The position numbers were made by a program, and so were the translations under genes. DNA of 64,000 bases, taken from the NCBI RefSeq assembly GCF_040881935.1, contig NZ_JBBECH010000026.1:1-64000 (forward strand). The letters are read 5' to 3'. The DNA comes from Saccharospirillum sp040881935 (lineage in GTDB: Bacteria > Pseudomonadota > Gammaproteobacteria > Pseudomonadales > Natronospirillaceae). Shown here in pieces: positions 43,901 to 53,134 of this stretch. The notes under the pieces are model-generated. The model ran no database searches, was not told where the DNA came from, and saw only the letters and a program-made list of their open reading frames with translations. Numbering within the stretch: the first letter of the stretch is position 1; each line of letters begins with the position of its first letter.

Positions 43901-45127
43901 ATGACTACAGAAATCATACTCGGTGTTGTTCTGTTCACCGTAATAGTGCTGTTGCTGGTCGGCGTAATTCTGTCGGCTCGCTCCAAGCTGGTGAGCAGTG
44001 GCGATGTAACCATCGAAATTAACGAAGATGCCGATAAGGCGATAACCGTACCGGCTGGCAGCAAGCTGCTCGGTACCCTGGCGAATGATGGCATTTTCCT
44101 GTCTTCAGCCTGCGGCGGCGGCGGTACCTGCGCACAATGCAAGTGTAAAGTTCTGGATGGCGGTGGCGCAGCACTGCCCACGGAGGAGCAGCACTTCACC
44201 AAGGGTGAATTGCGCGAAGGCTGGCGCCTGGCGTGCCAGGTAGCCGTTAAGCAGGACATGAAAATTGAAGTAGAACCCGAGTTCTTTGGTGTAAAGCGCT
44301 GGGAGTGCACGGTTGAATCCAACCCCAATGTCGCCACCTTTATTAAAGAGCTGACGTTGCGGTTGCCGGAAGGCGAGAACGTCGATTTCCGCGCGGGCGG
44401 TTACGTTCAGTTGGAGGCTCCGCCGCATGAAGTGCATTACAAAGACTTCGATATTGAAGATCGTTTCCATTCCGATTGGGATAAATTCAATGTCTGGCAG
44501 TACACCTCCAAGGTAAACGAGACCACCGTTCGAGCTTACTCAATGGCGAACTACCCGGAAGAAAAGGGCATCGTTAAGTTTAATATCCGGGTTGCGTCAC
44601 CGCCGCCGGGAACGAACTACCCGCCGGGCATTATGTCTTCCTACGTGTTCAGCCTGAAACCGGGCGACAAGATCACGGTATTTGGACCTTTCGGTGAGTT
44701 TTTCGCCAAGGACACTGACGCTGAGATGGTGTTTATCGGAGGTGGTGCGGGCATGGCACCCATGCGCTCACACATTTTCGATCAGCTGAAGCGTCTGAAC
44801 TCGAAGCGTAAAATCAGCTTTTGGTACGGAGCCCGTAGTTTGCGGGAGACGTTTTACTCGGAAGAGTATGACATGCTGGCTGAAGAGAATGACAATTTCG
44901 AGTGGCACCTGGCCTTGTCGGATTCGTTGCCGGAAGACAACTGGACCGGACACACCGGCTTTATACACAACGTTCTGTACGAGCAGTATCTGAAGGATCA
45001 CGAAGCGCCTGAAGACGTCGAGTACTACATGTGTGGTCCTCCGATGATGAACGCAGCCTGCATCAAGATGCTCGAAGATCTGGGTGTGGAACGCGACAAC
45101 ATTCTGCTGGACGACTTTGGCGGGTAA
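43901..45127 (+). CDS. nqrF: Na+-translocating NADH:quinone reductase subunit F
   Basis: The 408-residue NADH-oxidising subunit: one N-terminal membrane helix, a [2Fe-2S] ferredoxin domain with SACGGGGTCAQCKCKV and a fourth cysteine in RLACQVAV, an FAD domain (VRAYSMANYPEE) and an NADH domain (FIGGGAGMAPMRSH, then YYMCGPPMM). Electrons flow NADH to FAD to the iron-sulphur centre and on to NqrC/B. Confidence 0.97.
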   Translation: MTTEIILGVVLFTVIVLLLVGVILSARSKLVSSGDVTIEINEDADKAITVPAGSKLLGTLANDGIFLSSACGGGGTCAQCKCKVLDGGGAALPTEEQHFTKGELREGWRLACQVAVKQDMKIEVEPEFFGVKRWECTVESNPNVATFIKELTLRLPEGENVDFRAGGYVQLEAPPHEVHYKDFDIEDRFHSDWDKFNVWQYTSKVNETTVRAYSMANYPEEKGIVKFNIRVASPPPGTNYPPGIMSSYVFSLKPGDKITVFGPFGEFFAKDTDAEMVFIGGGAGMAPMRSHIFDQLKRLNSKRKISFWYGARSLRETFYSEEYDMLAEENDNFEWHLALSDSLPEDNWTGHTGFIHNVLYEQYLKDHEAPEDVEYYMCGPPMMNAACIKMLEDLGVERDNILLDDFGG

Positions 45128-45151
45128 GCCACTCTCTGAACTGGAGAAGGA

Positions 45152-46180
45152 ATGTTTCTTACGATGAAAATGCCCGTGTTGTGGTTATGCCTGGCGGCAT
45201 GGCTGCTCGCGGGGTGTTCTGGTTGGGGGTCCACTGAGGTTCATAAGCTCAGTGGGTACTCTATGGGAACCAGCTACACGGTCAGTCTGGTCGCCAAGGA
45301 ATCTGAAGCGCGTGCGCTGGATACCGAAGTCCGTACCGCGATTGAAGAAGTAAACCTGGCCATGTCGACCTATTTACCCCGATCAGATGTTTCCCGTTTT
45401 AATGAATCACCGGTTGACGGCTGGATCGCTGTTTCACCGATGACGGCCGAAGTTGTCAGTCTGGCGCTGGAAGTTGCCGAGGCCAGTAATGGTGCGTTTG
45501 ACCCTACGGTAGGCCCTCTGGTTGATCTGTGGGGCTTTGGTCCCAAAGAGACGACAGACCAGGTGCCCACCGAATCGGATATCGAAGCGGCATTGGCGAT
45601 GGTTGGCTGGCAGGCAATTGAAGTTGATTCCACCGCCAATAAGTTGCGCAAGTCAGCGCCGCGCCAACTGGATTTGTCGGCAATAGCCAAAGGCTATGCT
45701 GTAGATCAGGTGGCCAGCTTGCTTGAGGTCAGGGGGTTCGAGAACTATATGGTTGAGATTGGCGGTGAGATGCGCTTTTCCGGTAGCAAGCCAGATAATA
45801 TGCCCTGGCGTGTTGCCATTGAAACCCCGGACAGCGAACAACGATCCGTCTATAAGGTCCTGGAAGTGTCTGATGGGGCCATGGCAACCAGCGGTGACTA
45901 TCGTAATTTTTTCGAACAGGATGGTCAGCGTTACTCCCATACCCTGGATCCGGAAACGGGCTATCCCATCCGGCACAATCTGGTATCGGCAACGGTGTTA
46001 GGTGAACGCAGTGTCCTCAGCGATGCCTACGCCACCGCGTTTATGGTGATGGGCGCTGAAGATGCGATGACGCTTGCCGGAGAGCTTGATCTAGCGGTCT
46101 ATCTGATTCAGAGGGACGGGGAGGGCTACATTGAAACACTGTCTGCCCGATTCGAATCCCTATTCGGACAAAGCGACTAA
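45152..46180 (+). CDS. apbE: FAD:protein FMN transferase (ApbE family lipoprotein)
   Basis: Attaches FMN by a phosphoester bond to the threonines of NqrB and NqrC. The 342-residue protein has a lipobox LLAGC (Cys22), GYSMGTSYTVSL, the NGAFDPTVGPLVDLWGFGP region, DLSAIAKGYAVDQVA, EIGGEMR and the metal-site end SDAYATAFMVMG. The location within 25 bases of nqrF makes NQR maturation its likely job. Confidence 0.95.
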   Translation: MFLTMKMPVLWLCLAAWLLAGCSGWGSTEVHKLSGYSMGTSYTVSLVAKESEARALDTEVRTAIEEVNLAMSTYLPRSDVSRFNESPVDGWIAVSPMTAEVVSLALEVAEASNGAFDPTVGPLVDLWGFGPKETTDQVPTESDIEAALAMVGWQAIEVDSTANKLRKSAPRQLDLSAIAKGYAVDQVASLLEVRGFENYMVEIGGEMRFSGSKPDNMPWRVAIETPDSEQRSVYKVLEVSDGAMATSGDYRNFFEQDGQRYSHTLDPETGYPIRHNLVSATVLGERSVLSDAYATAFMVMGAEDAMTLAGELDLAVYLIQRDGEGYIETLSARFESLFGQSD

Positions 46181-46260
46181 ACTGATCGGTGCAGCTCGGG
46201 GACCTGTTGGCCATGGGTTAATAGGTTTCGAGTTTAATGCACGTTTCACTGGAGGTGCTT

Positions 46261-46503
46261 ATGGCGACCTTTTTTGCAGTTTTTGTTTTCATGTTATTAA
46301 TCATTGCGGCGATGGCCGTTGGGGTTATTTTTGGTCGTCAGCCGATAAAAGGCTCCTGTGGCGGTATGGCTGCTGTGGGCATGGAAGCGGAATGCGACGT
46401 GTGCGGCGGTGACAAGGGCAAGTGCGACACTGAAATAAAGTCTGCGCGCAACGCAGCCCGGCAAAAGGTTTTGTCTGACCTGGGTGTTGACGCGACAAAG
46501 TAA
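46261..46503 (+). CDS. nqrM: NQR maturation factor NqrM
   Basis: An 80-residue protein with one membrane helix (residues 4-24) and a cysteine-rich tail with the ordered cysteines GSCGGM, CDVCGGDKGKCD. NqrM is needed to build the iron centre between NqrD and NqrE. The start at 46261 (MATFFAVF) has a good GGAGG site eight bases upstream. Confidence 0.93.
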   Translation: MATFFAVFVFMLLIIAAMAVGVIFGRQPIKGSCGGMAAVGMEAECDVCGGDKGKCDTEIKSARNAARQKVLSDLGVDATK

Positions 46504-46553
46504 CAGTCCGTACTCGTGTAGCTCGCGGTCTGGTTGTATTTATAGGAGAGACG

Positions 46554-47948
46554 ATGTCGGAAGCTCAGTACGATTTGGTGATCATCGGCAGTGGTCCCGC
46601 CGGTGAAAGTGCGGCCATGAATGCCGCCAAGGCAGGAAAGAAAGTCGCGGTAGTCGATCTGCGGCACCTGGTGGGAGGGAATTGCACGCATCAGGGAACC
46701 ATTCCGTCCAAAGCGCTGCGTCACGCGGTCAATCAGGTCATGCAGTTTAATCGCAGCCCCATGTTCCGGCATATCTCCGAGCAAAAATGGCTATCTTACA
46801 GTCAGGTTCGGGAATCGGCACACCGGGTAATCGACAAGCAGGTGTCCATGCGGGCGCGCTTTTACAGCCGTAATGGTGTGGATCTGTATTACGGTGTCGC
46901 CAGCTTTATCGACCCGCATACGATTAAGGTAGACCGGTCAGACGATCAGGCTGACATCCTGTCGGCTCACGAGATTATAGTAGCCACGGGTTCACGGCCT
47001 TACCGTCCACCTGAAGTGGATTTCAGCCATTCCCGCCTGTTCGATAGCGACAGCATTCTTGATTCCAACGAAACCCCCCGGCATCTGGTGATATACGGGG
47101 CGGGTGTTATCGGCAGTGAATATGCTTCTATTTTTAACGGTCTTGGCTGCAAGGTAGACCTGATTAACCCGGGTGACCGTTTGCTGGCGTTCATGGACGA
47201 TGAAATTTCCGATGGGCTCAGTTATCACCTGCGCGGTCATGGTGTACTGGTGCGCCACAATGAAGAATTTGTGAGTGTGGACGGCTTCGATGACCACATT
47301 GTACTGACACTGGCCTCCGGCAAGAAGATTAAAGCCGATGCCTTCATGTGGGCCAACGGCCGGTCTGGTAACACCGAAAAGCTTAATATGGACGCTGCCG
47401 GGTTAACGGCCAACGGTCGTGGTCAGTTAGAGGTGGATGAGTTTTACCGGACCTCAGTGCCCCACATTTATGCGGTTGGGGACGTGATCGGCTGGCCGAG
47501 CCTCGCCAGTGCCGCTTACGATCAGGGGCGCAGCGCTTCCGGAGTGATCGTAGACAACAATACCTACCGGCACATCAACGATGTACCGACCGGTATTTAT
47601 ACCATCCCGGAGATCTCGTCGGTGGGCAAAACCGAGCGCGAACTGACCCAGGCCAAGGTGCCTTATGAAGTCGGCAAGGCCTATTTCAAAGACACCGCCC
47701 GTGCGCAGATCACTGGCGAAGACGTGGGTATGCTGAAGTTACTGTTCCATCGGGATACCCTGGCGTTATTGGGCATTCACTGCTTTGGTGACCAGGCGGC
47801 TGAAATTCTGCACATTGGTCAGGCGATCATGGCGCAGAAAAACGGTGGTAATAATATTCAGTATTTCATTGAACACACTTTCAATTACCCCACTATGGCA
47901 GAGGCCTACCGGGTTGCGGCACTGAATGGTTTGAATCGTATTTTCTGA
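46554..47948 (+). CDS. sthA: Soluble pyridine nucleotide transhydrogenase
   Basis: A 464-residue flavoprotein that interconverts NADPH and NADH. The FAD site GSGPAGESAAMNAAKAG and the NAD site GAGVIGSEYASIF are intact. In place of the disulfide of dihydrolipoamide dehydrogenases it has GGNCTHQGTIPSKALR, with one cysteine only, the sign of SthA. It follows the nqr cluster and probably supplies NADH to it when NADPH is in excess. Confidence 0.95.
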   Translation: MSEAQYDLVIIGSGPAGESAAMNAAKAGKKVAVVDLRHLVGGNCTHQGTIPSKALRHAVNQVMQFNRSPMFRHISEQKWLSYSQVRESAHRVIDKQVSMRARFYSRNGVDLYYGVASFIDPHTIKVDRSDDQADILSAHEIIVATGSRPYRPPEVDFSHSRLFDSDSILDSNETPRHLVIYGAGVIGSEYASIFNGLGCKVDLINPGDRLLAFMDDEISDGLSYHLRGHGVLVRHNEEFVSVDGFDDHIVLTLASGKKIKADAFMWANGRSGNTEKLNMDAAGLTANGRGQLEVDEFYRTSVPHIYAVGDVIGWPSLASAAYDQGRSASGVIVDNNTYRHINDVPTGIYTIPEISSVGKTERELTQAKVPYEVGKAYFKDTARAQITGEDVGMLKLLFHRDTLALLGIHCFGDQAAEILHIGQAIMAQKNGGNNIQYFIEHTFNYPTMAEAYRVAALNGLNRIF

Positions 47949-47994
47949 CAGGATGCCAGGTGTGGTAGTAACCTGATGTCCTTTATTAACTTGT

Positions 47995-48022
47995 AAAAGC
48001 AGCCCTGGTGGCTGCTTTTTTT
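47995..48022 (+). terminator. Terminator after sthA
   Basis: Stem AAAAGCAGCC/GGCTGCTTTT with a five-base loop and a T-run of seven, the end of the nqr-sthA region. Confidence 0.9.
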
Positions 48023-48065
48023 GGCGCTCATTCCTGCCTTAGGCGTATTTACGCACCGGGCGTAT

Positions 48066-48923
48066 TCAGTAAACGCCGCGTTTGGGCTGCTGGTAGCGGT
48101 GTACGCGAATGGAGGGTAGAAAAGCGTCGTCTTCAAGCCGGTTATCGCTGCGAACCAGACGTTGCCGTTCGCCGGGCGGCGTCGCCGTGGGGATTGAGAA
48201 GTCCGGTAGTTCGTTGATGCCCTGGCTGGGAAACAGCAGGGGTAAAGATACATTCAGTGATTTTCGGCGTCCGTCAGCAAACACCAGATTGGCGCGCAGC
48301 AGCGGCGCCTGTTTCTGAACCCGGGCCAGGGGCTCGGAATCTGGCAGTGACGCCAGGCGTTCCATCTGGATACGAATGTGCGCCGATTCAGTATTAAGTT
48401 TTATCAACCGTTCCCAGGCGTCCGCTTTGGTGATCTTCTGGATGGAGCGACCGCTGGTGTACCAACTGAAGCCAACCCGGTCGGGCCGCTTCACCACTAG
48501 AGGAATGTGCCGAAATACCTGTTTTAAATGTAAGCGGGTTAGTCCCTCCCGGCCCAGTGTTTCGTTTAACCCTTTGTAGCGGCGGGCCAGTTGGCCCTGC
48601 AGTTCTCTCCAGTGAATGGAGTCGGCTGTTTTGATCGACTGAACCCGGTTCCGGAACCGGTCTTTGGCCATATTCACTTCGGCGGCAAGCGTGATTTGTT
48701 CCCGGTTCAGAGCAATGAGCCCGGGGTAGACGCGCGTTTCACGGCCGTCCTGGTCGTCCTGATACCACAGGTCTAGCAGCAGGTCTTCGAGGTCGGGCGC
48801 GCGTACGGCGCCGTTCCAGGGAGCAATCCAGTGAGCGCTGTCATATTGATGGACTGATCGTGAGAACGCCGAAATGGCGCGGCGCAAACGTTCGAACTCG
48901 TCGAAGAGTTGTTTGTCACTCAT
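48066..48923 (-). CDS. Tus-like replication terminus-binding protein
   Basis: A 285-residue basic protein. By eye it lines up along most of its length with E. coli Tus: an N-terminal helical part (LFDEFERLRRAISAF), then RVYPGLIALN followed by NMAKDRFRNRVQ (compare PGVL...INKLKTTFEHIV), LHLKQVFRHIPLVVKRPDRVGFSW (compare YRTLTVLHDPATLRFGW), a helix-rich section ending LASLPDSE and the closing IRVHRYQ (compare IPRLHLYV). Tus binds Ter sites and stops replication forks from one side. Tus is best known in enterics and their relatives, so this is unexpected. I found no clear Ter consensus near the gene. An alternative is an unrelated DNA-binding protein with chance similarity. Confidence 0.6.
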   Translation of the reverse strand: MSDKQLFDEFERLRRAISAFSRSVHQYDSAHWIAPWNGAVRAPDLEDLLLDLWYQDDQDGRETRVYPGLIALNREQITLAAEVNMAKDRFRNRVQSIKTADSIHWRELQGQLARRYKGLNETLGREGLTRLHLKQVFRHIPLVVKRPDRVGFSWYTSGRSIQKITKADAWERLIKLNTESAHIRIQMERLASLPDSEPLARVQKQAPLLRANLVFADGRRKSLNVSLPLLFPSQGINELPDFSIPTATPPGERQRLVRSDNRLEDDAFLPSIRVHRYQQPKRGVY

Positions 48924-49104
48924 GTTTATACCGTTATCTTAAGCGTTGTTTTCAGTTTAATGGATGCTGATCCGGTTGCCAAGGTATCCAGGGGCTGGTG
49001 TTGCGGCAGAATTTGAACTTTGCTGTGATGGGGGGCGTACGCGGACTTAAGGGAGGGCTACCAATAAAGACACGTCAGTGGCGGCAGACCCTATTCAAAA
49101 CAAT

Positions 49105-49124
49105 GCGGGCCCGGAGGGGCCCGC
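49105..49124 (-). terminator. Terminator of the nhaB/dusA/tal side
   Basis: Perfect eight-base stem GCGGGCCC/GGGCCCGC with a four-base loop, followed on the minus strand by ATTGTTTT, eight bases beyond the tal stop. Confidence 0.8.
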
Positions 49125-49131
49125 TACCGTT

Positions 49132-50058
49132 TCAGGCTGAGTGTGCCTTGATAATGCCTTCCATCTTAATCTGATCTTCTATGAACTTGCGAATACCTTC
49201 CGCCAGTTTCTCAGTCGCCATAGGGTTGTTGTTCATGCCCAGACGAAAATCAGATTCGGTGATCGCTTCGGGCTTCTTGCCGGTAGCCGCCGGAGCAACC
49301 AGCGCTTGCTTCAGTTCGCCCTTGTCTTCACTCAGTTCTTCAAGCAACGCCGGGCTGATGGTCAGGCGGTCGCAACCTGCCAGGGCCTCGATTTCACCGG
49401 TATTGCGGAAACTGGCCCCCATGACAATGGTCGGGTAGCCATGCTCTTTATAGTGTTTGAAAATCTCCCGAACACTGATTACACCCGGGTCATTCTCGCC
49501 GGTGTAGGTTTGGCCGGTGTCTTTCTTATACCAGTCCATGATGCGACCTACGAACGGTGAGATTAGCGTTGCGCCCGCATCGGCGCAGGCCTGGGCCTGC
49601 TCCATGCTGAACAGCAGGGTCATGTTGCAATGTATGCCTTCTTTTTCCAGTACCCGGGCGGCCTGAATGCCCTCCCAGGTGCTGGCAATCTTGATCAGAA
49701 TGCGATCACGGCTCCACCCGGCATCTTCATACAGCTCAATCAGTCGATGGGCTTTGTTCAGGGTGGCTTCGGTATCAAATGACAGACGCGCGTCCACTTC
49801 GGTGGAGACGTAGCCGGGTACTTCCTGCAAAATTTCCTGACCAATGGAGGTGATCAGGCGGTCGATACCATCGTCGAAATCACTGGCATCGGCCATACAA
49901 CGTTTGATCACGCTGTCGTACAGTCCGCTTTCAACGGCTTTCAGAACCAGAGAGGGGTTGGTCGTCGCATCCTGGGGTTTGAATTTTTTGATGGACTCGA
50001 GTTCGCCGGTGTCCGCGACGATGACGGTGTATTCTTTCAACTGTTCAAGTTTGCTCAT
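49132..50058 (-). CDS. tal: Transaldolase
   Basis: A 308-residue TalB-type transaldolase of the pentose phosphate pathway, moving a dihydroxyacetone unit from sedoheptulose-7-phosphate to glyceraldehyde-3-phosphate. DATTNPSLVLKA, the Schiff-base lysine in RILIKIASTWEGIQAA, CNMTLLFS and ISPFVGRIMDW are present. I start at the ATG at 50058 (MSKLEQLKE), matching E. coli TalB, not at an upstream in-frame start. It follows dusA as in Pseudomonas. Confidence 0.96.
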   Translation of the reverse strand: MSKLEQLKEYTVIVADTGELESIKKFKPQDATTNPSLVLKAVESGLYDSVIKRCMADASDFDDGIDRLITSIGQEILQEVPGYVSTEVDARLSFDTEATLNKAHRLIELYEDAGWSRDRILIKIASTWEGIQAARVLEKEGIHCNMTLLFSMEQAQACADAGATLISPFVGRIMDWYKKDTGQTYTGENDPGVISVREIFKHYKEHGYPTIVMGASFRNTGEIEALAGCDRLTISPALLEELSEDKGELKQALVAPAATGKKPEAITESDFRLGMNNNPMATEKLAEGIRKFIEDQIKMEGIIKAHSA

Positions 50059-50135
50059 GTTGTCTCTCTTATGGCTGACCCGGGGGCCAGTGATGGTGGC
50101 TTGAATAGGTGCCTGAAACATCGACTCATAGTCCG

Positions 50136-51161
50136 TCAGGCAGGTACCGGTGCCTCGGCGTCAGTCAGTACAACTTCAGACAACGCCTGTTTCAACAAGT
50201 CCAGTCCGGCGTCGGGTTTATGCATCCCTTCGCTCAGAGTACGGCGAAACCGGCGTGCACCGGGCTGGCCCTGGAACAGACCCAGGGTATGTCGTACGGC
50301 ATACTTCAGCGCCTTTCCTTGCTGCAGGTGTTGCTCAACCCAGTACAGGTAAGCGCTGGCCAGTTCGGATTGGGTGTGTAGCGGTGCCAACTGTCCGTAA
50401 TAGGTTGGGTCCACTGACTGCAGAATCAATGGGTTTTGATAGGCCTCACGGCCAAGCATTACACCATCAATACCCGCTTCCAATAGCGCCAGACAGGCTT
50501 CATGATCTTTCAACCCACCATTGATGACGATGTTCAGGTGGGGAAAATCTGCTTTCAACTGTTTGACCCGATCATAGTCCAGCGGCGGTATTTCCCGGTT
50601 TTCTTTGGGGCTCAGGCCGCTAAGAATGGCTTTGCGAGCATGGACGATGAAGGTATCGCAACCGGATTCGGCGGTGATGCCGACGAAGTCGCGCAGAAAC
50701 TCGTAGCTGTCGAAATCGTCGATGCCGATGCGGTGTTTCAGAGTGATTGGCAACGACACCGCATCGCGCATGGCTTTCAGGCCATCCCGCACCAGGGCGC
50801 CATGCGCCATCAGTATCGCACCGATCATGCCATTCTGAACCCGGTCGGAAGGGCAGCCAGCATTCAGGTTTACCTCGTCGTACCCCCATTGCTCCGCCAT
50901 TTTAGCGCATTTCGCCAGGTCCTGTGCATCGGAACCACCCAGTTGCAGTGCCAGCGGGTGTTCGCACTCGGTATAGGCCAGAAACCGGTCGCGATGACCG
51001 TGAATCAGTGCGCCGGTAGTCACCATTTCGGTGTAAAGCAGTGCATGGCGAGAGAGGAGGCGATGAAACTGACGGCATTCACTGGTCGTCCAGTCCATCA
51101 TCGGGGCTACGCTGAAGCGATGCGGGTAGGTCAAAGTCATCTCCGGACGGATGGACGGCAC
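50136..51161 (-). CDS. dusA: tRNA-dihydrouridine synthase A
   Basis: An FMN enzyme that reduces uridines 20/20a in the tRNA D loop. RFSVAPMMDWT, YTEMVTTGAL, LQLGGSD, the catalytic cysteine in LNAGCPSDRVQNG and INGGLKDHE are conserved; DusA-type ALMLGREAYQNP-like text (GVMLGREAYQNP) is present. The start is uncertain between the GTG at 51161 and an ATG at 51140. Confidence 0.94.
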   Translation of the reverse strand: MPSIRPEMTLTYPHRFSVAPMMDWTTSECRQFHRLLSRHALLYTEMVTTGALIHGHRDRFLAYTECEHPLALQLGGSDAQDLAKCAKMAEQWGYDEVNLNAGCPSDRVQNGMIGAILMAHGALVRDGLKAMRDAVSLPITLKHRIGIDDFDSYEFLRDFVGITAESGCDTFIVHARKAILSGLSPKENREIPPLDYDRVKQLKADFPHLNIVINGGLKDHEACLALLEAGIDGVMLGREAYQNPLILQSVDPTYYGQLAPLHTQSELASAYLYWVEQHLQQGKALKYAVRHTLGLFQGQPGARRFRRTLSEGMHKPDAGLDLLKQALSEVVLTDAEAPVPA

Positions 51162-51193
51162 CTTGAGTACCGTCCACTAGGTTCAGGTGCGCA

Positions 51194-52705
51194 TCATAGC
51201 CAATAAGTGACGCCAATATAACCGAAAGTCGCCATGACCATGGCATAGGGGAACGCCATCACCACCATACGACCGTACGACAGGCGCACCAGGGGCGAAA
51301 TGGCCGAAGTCAGCAGAAACAGAAAGGCAGCCTGACCATTAGGGGTGGCCACCGATGGCAAATTGGTGCCGGTGTTAATGGCAACGGTCAGCAGGTTGAA
51401 CTGTTCACGGCTGATGTCACCAGCCTCGAGCGCGAGCTTGACTTCATTGATATAAACCGTTGCGACGAAGACATTGTCGCTGATCGCCGACAATAGGCCG
51501 TTGGCTATGAAGAACATGCCGGGCTGAATATCCACCGGCAGGCTCAGTACCCAGGCGATGATGGGCGCAAAGAGGTGTTGGCTGTGAATGACGCCGACAA
51601 TAGTGAAGAACACAACCAGCAGCGCGGTGAACGGCAGCGCCTCTTCAAACGCCTTACCGATGTTGTGTTCGTCGGTAATACCATTGAAGGCAGTCAGTAG
51701 CACGATAACACTCAGACCGATCAGGCCGACTTCAGCGAGGTGAAAAGCCAGAGCCAGTATCAACCAGATGGCGACAATACCCTGAACAATAAGCTTGGCG
51801 ATGTCTTTGCGAGTACGTTTGGTCTGCTGGTGCTCTTCATAATCTTCAAGAATGCTGCGCACGACCTGAGGCAGTTTAGAGCCATAACCGAACCACTTTA
51901 GCTTTTCGAGCAGCACACAGGTGGTTAGGCCAGCGACCAATACGGGCATGGTGACCGGGGCCATCCGGATGAAGAATTCCGCAAAATCCCAGCCAGCGAT
52001 ACGAGCGATCAGCAGGTTCTGCGGTTCACCTACCAGGGTGCAAACGCCCCCCAGTGCGGTACCTACGGCGCCGTGCATCAGCAGTGACCGCAAGAAGCCA
52101 CGAAATGACTCCAGATCTTCGCGGTGCAGGTCTTCTACACCTTCATCCATATTGTGGTCGTGGTCGTGGTGAAAGTGCTTGCCGGAGGCCACCTTGTGAT
52201 ACACCGAATAGAAACCGACGGCGACGCTGATCAGCACGGCAGTTACCGTCAGTGCATCCAAAAAGGCGGACAAAAAGGCCGCAGCGCCGCAGAACATCAG
52301 TGAAAGCAGGGTTTTGGAGCGAATCCCCAGTAGCAGTTTGGTGAATATGAACAGCAACAAGTCTTTCATGAAGTAGATGCCAGCGACCATAAACATCAGC
52401 AGCATGATCACCGGGAAATTGGTCACCGCTTCGTGGTAAACGACTTCCGGGCTGGTCAGGCCGATGACAACGGCTTCGATGGCCAGCAAGCCTCCGGGTT
52501 GCAGTGGGTAGCACTTCAATGCCATGGCCAGAGTGAAGATAAACTGCCCAATCAGCATCCAGCCAACGATTAACGGACCGCTGTCCCCCAAGCTGAAAAA
52601 CAAAATGGGGTTAATGATCAGGAAGACGACGATGGTCTTCTTGTACCAGTTGGGGCTGTGCCCCAGAAAGTTCTTAACAAAAGACTGACTAAGCGAGGTG
52701 TTCAT
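51194..52705 (-). CDS. nhaB: Na+/H+ antiporter NhaB
   Basis: A membrane antiporter of about 503 residues colinear with E. coli NhaB (LGHSPNWYKK, AMALKCYPLQPGGLLAIEAV, SAFLDALTVTAVLISVAVGFY, TALGGVCTLVGEPQNL, NTGTNLPSVATPNGQAAFLF). I start at the ATG at 52705 (MNTSLSQSF), not at the longer frame. A cytoplasmic loop holds a striking histidine/aspartate run, HFHHDHDHNMDE, not present in the E. coli protein as I remember it; it could bind metal or sense pH. NhaB would spend or adjust the Na+ gradient made by NQR. Confidence 0.95.
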   Translation of the reverse strand: MNTSLSQSFVKNFLGHSPNWYKKTIVVFLIINPILFFSLGDSGPLIVGWMLIGQFIFTLAMALKCYPLQPGGLLAIEAVVIGLTSPEVVYHEAVTNFPVIMLLMFMVAGIYFMKDLLLFIFTKLLLGIRSKTLLSLMFCGAAAFLSAFLDALTVTAVLISVAVGFYSVYHKVASGKHFHHDHDHNMDEGVEDLHREDLESFRGFLRSLLMHGAVGTALGGVCTLVGEPQNLLIARIAGWDFAEFFIRMAPVTMPVLVAGLTTCVLLEKLKWFGYGSKLPQVVRSILEDYEEHQQTKRTRKDIAKLIVQGIVAIWLILALAFHLAEVGLIGLSVIVLLTAFNGITDEHNIGKAFEEALPFTALLVVFFTIVGVIHSQHLFAPIIAWVLSLPVDIQPGMFFIANGLLSAISDNVFVATVYINEVKLALEAGDISREQFNLLTVAINTGTNLPSVATPNGQAAFLFLLTSAISPLVRLSYGRMVVMAFPYAMVMATFGYIGVTYWL

Positions 52706-53134
52706 CAGGAGCTCTTCGGGTAATGTGAAAGCGGTATTGCCACAACCCTTATGCTGCCTGTACGGGTCGCGCAAAGCGCGCCCAAGGTACCCGTTTTCGG
52801 GAGAATTTCAAGCGAGTTGTAGGAAAACAACAATTTCGGGTCGCCTTTCGGTAACCCCGATGCCTAGTCGTTAAGAGAAAACCTAAGGAATCGGCGCTAA
52901 ATATGTGCTTTTATTAACAAAATGAGTGTGGAACACTGATGCAAGGGTCCGTTGCTGGGTATACTGGCAAAGGGGAAGCCGTTTTTACCGGTTCGCTGCG
53001 CAACTGGGCTGATCATCGGTATGATGAGGGTCCCGGGCTGGCGAACAGTAAGACCCCATCGGAGTCGCCGCCACGGCAGCAGGCGGTTGTCGATCACGTC
53101 CTGTACGTGTGTCCCGCAACAAGGTTAGTGAACG
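52706..53134. other. 429-base divergent gap between nhaB and fimL
   Basis: No supported gene. A strong hairpin, GGG-T-CGCGC-AAA-GCGCG-CCC, at 52764-52783 lies in the region that would be the nhaB 5' leader. An A+T-rich patch (52900-52925) and a TATACT at 52960-52965 are likely promoter elements, the latter for fimL. I see nothing resembling a known Na+ riboswitch, but could not fold it. Confidence 0.4.

Noticed and set aside
48924..49104. Ter-like sequence near the tus-like gene (AAGCGTTGTTTTCAG at about 48938-48952)
   Set aside because: It shares GTTGT with the E. coli Ter core but not the rest (GTTGTAAC), so it cannot be called a Ter site by eye.
52706..52900. Na+ riboswitch before nhaB
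   Set aside because: Only one plain hairpin is visible; I cannot identify the conserved parts of any known ion riboswitch.
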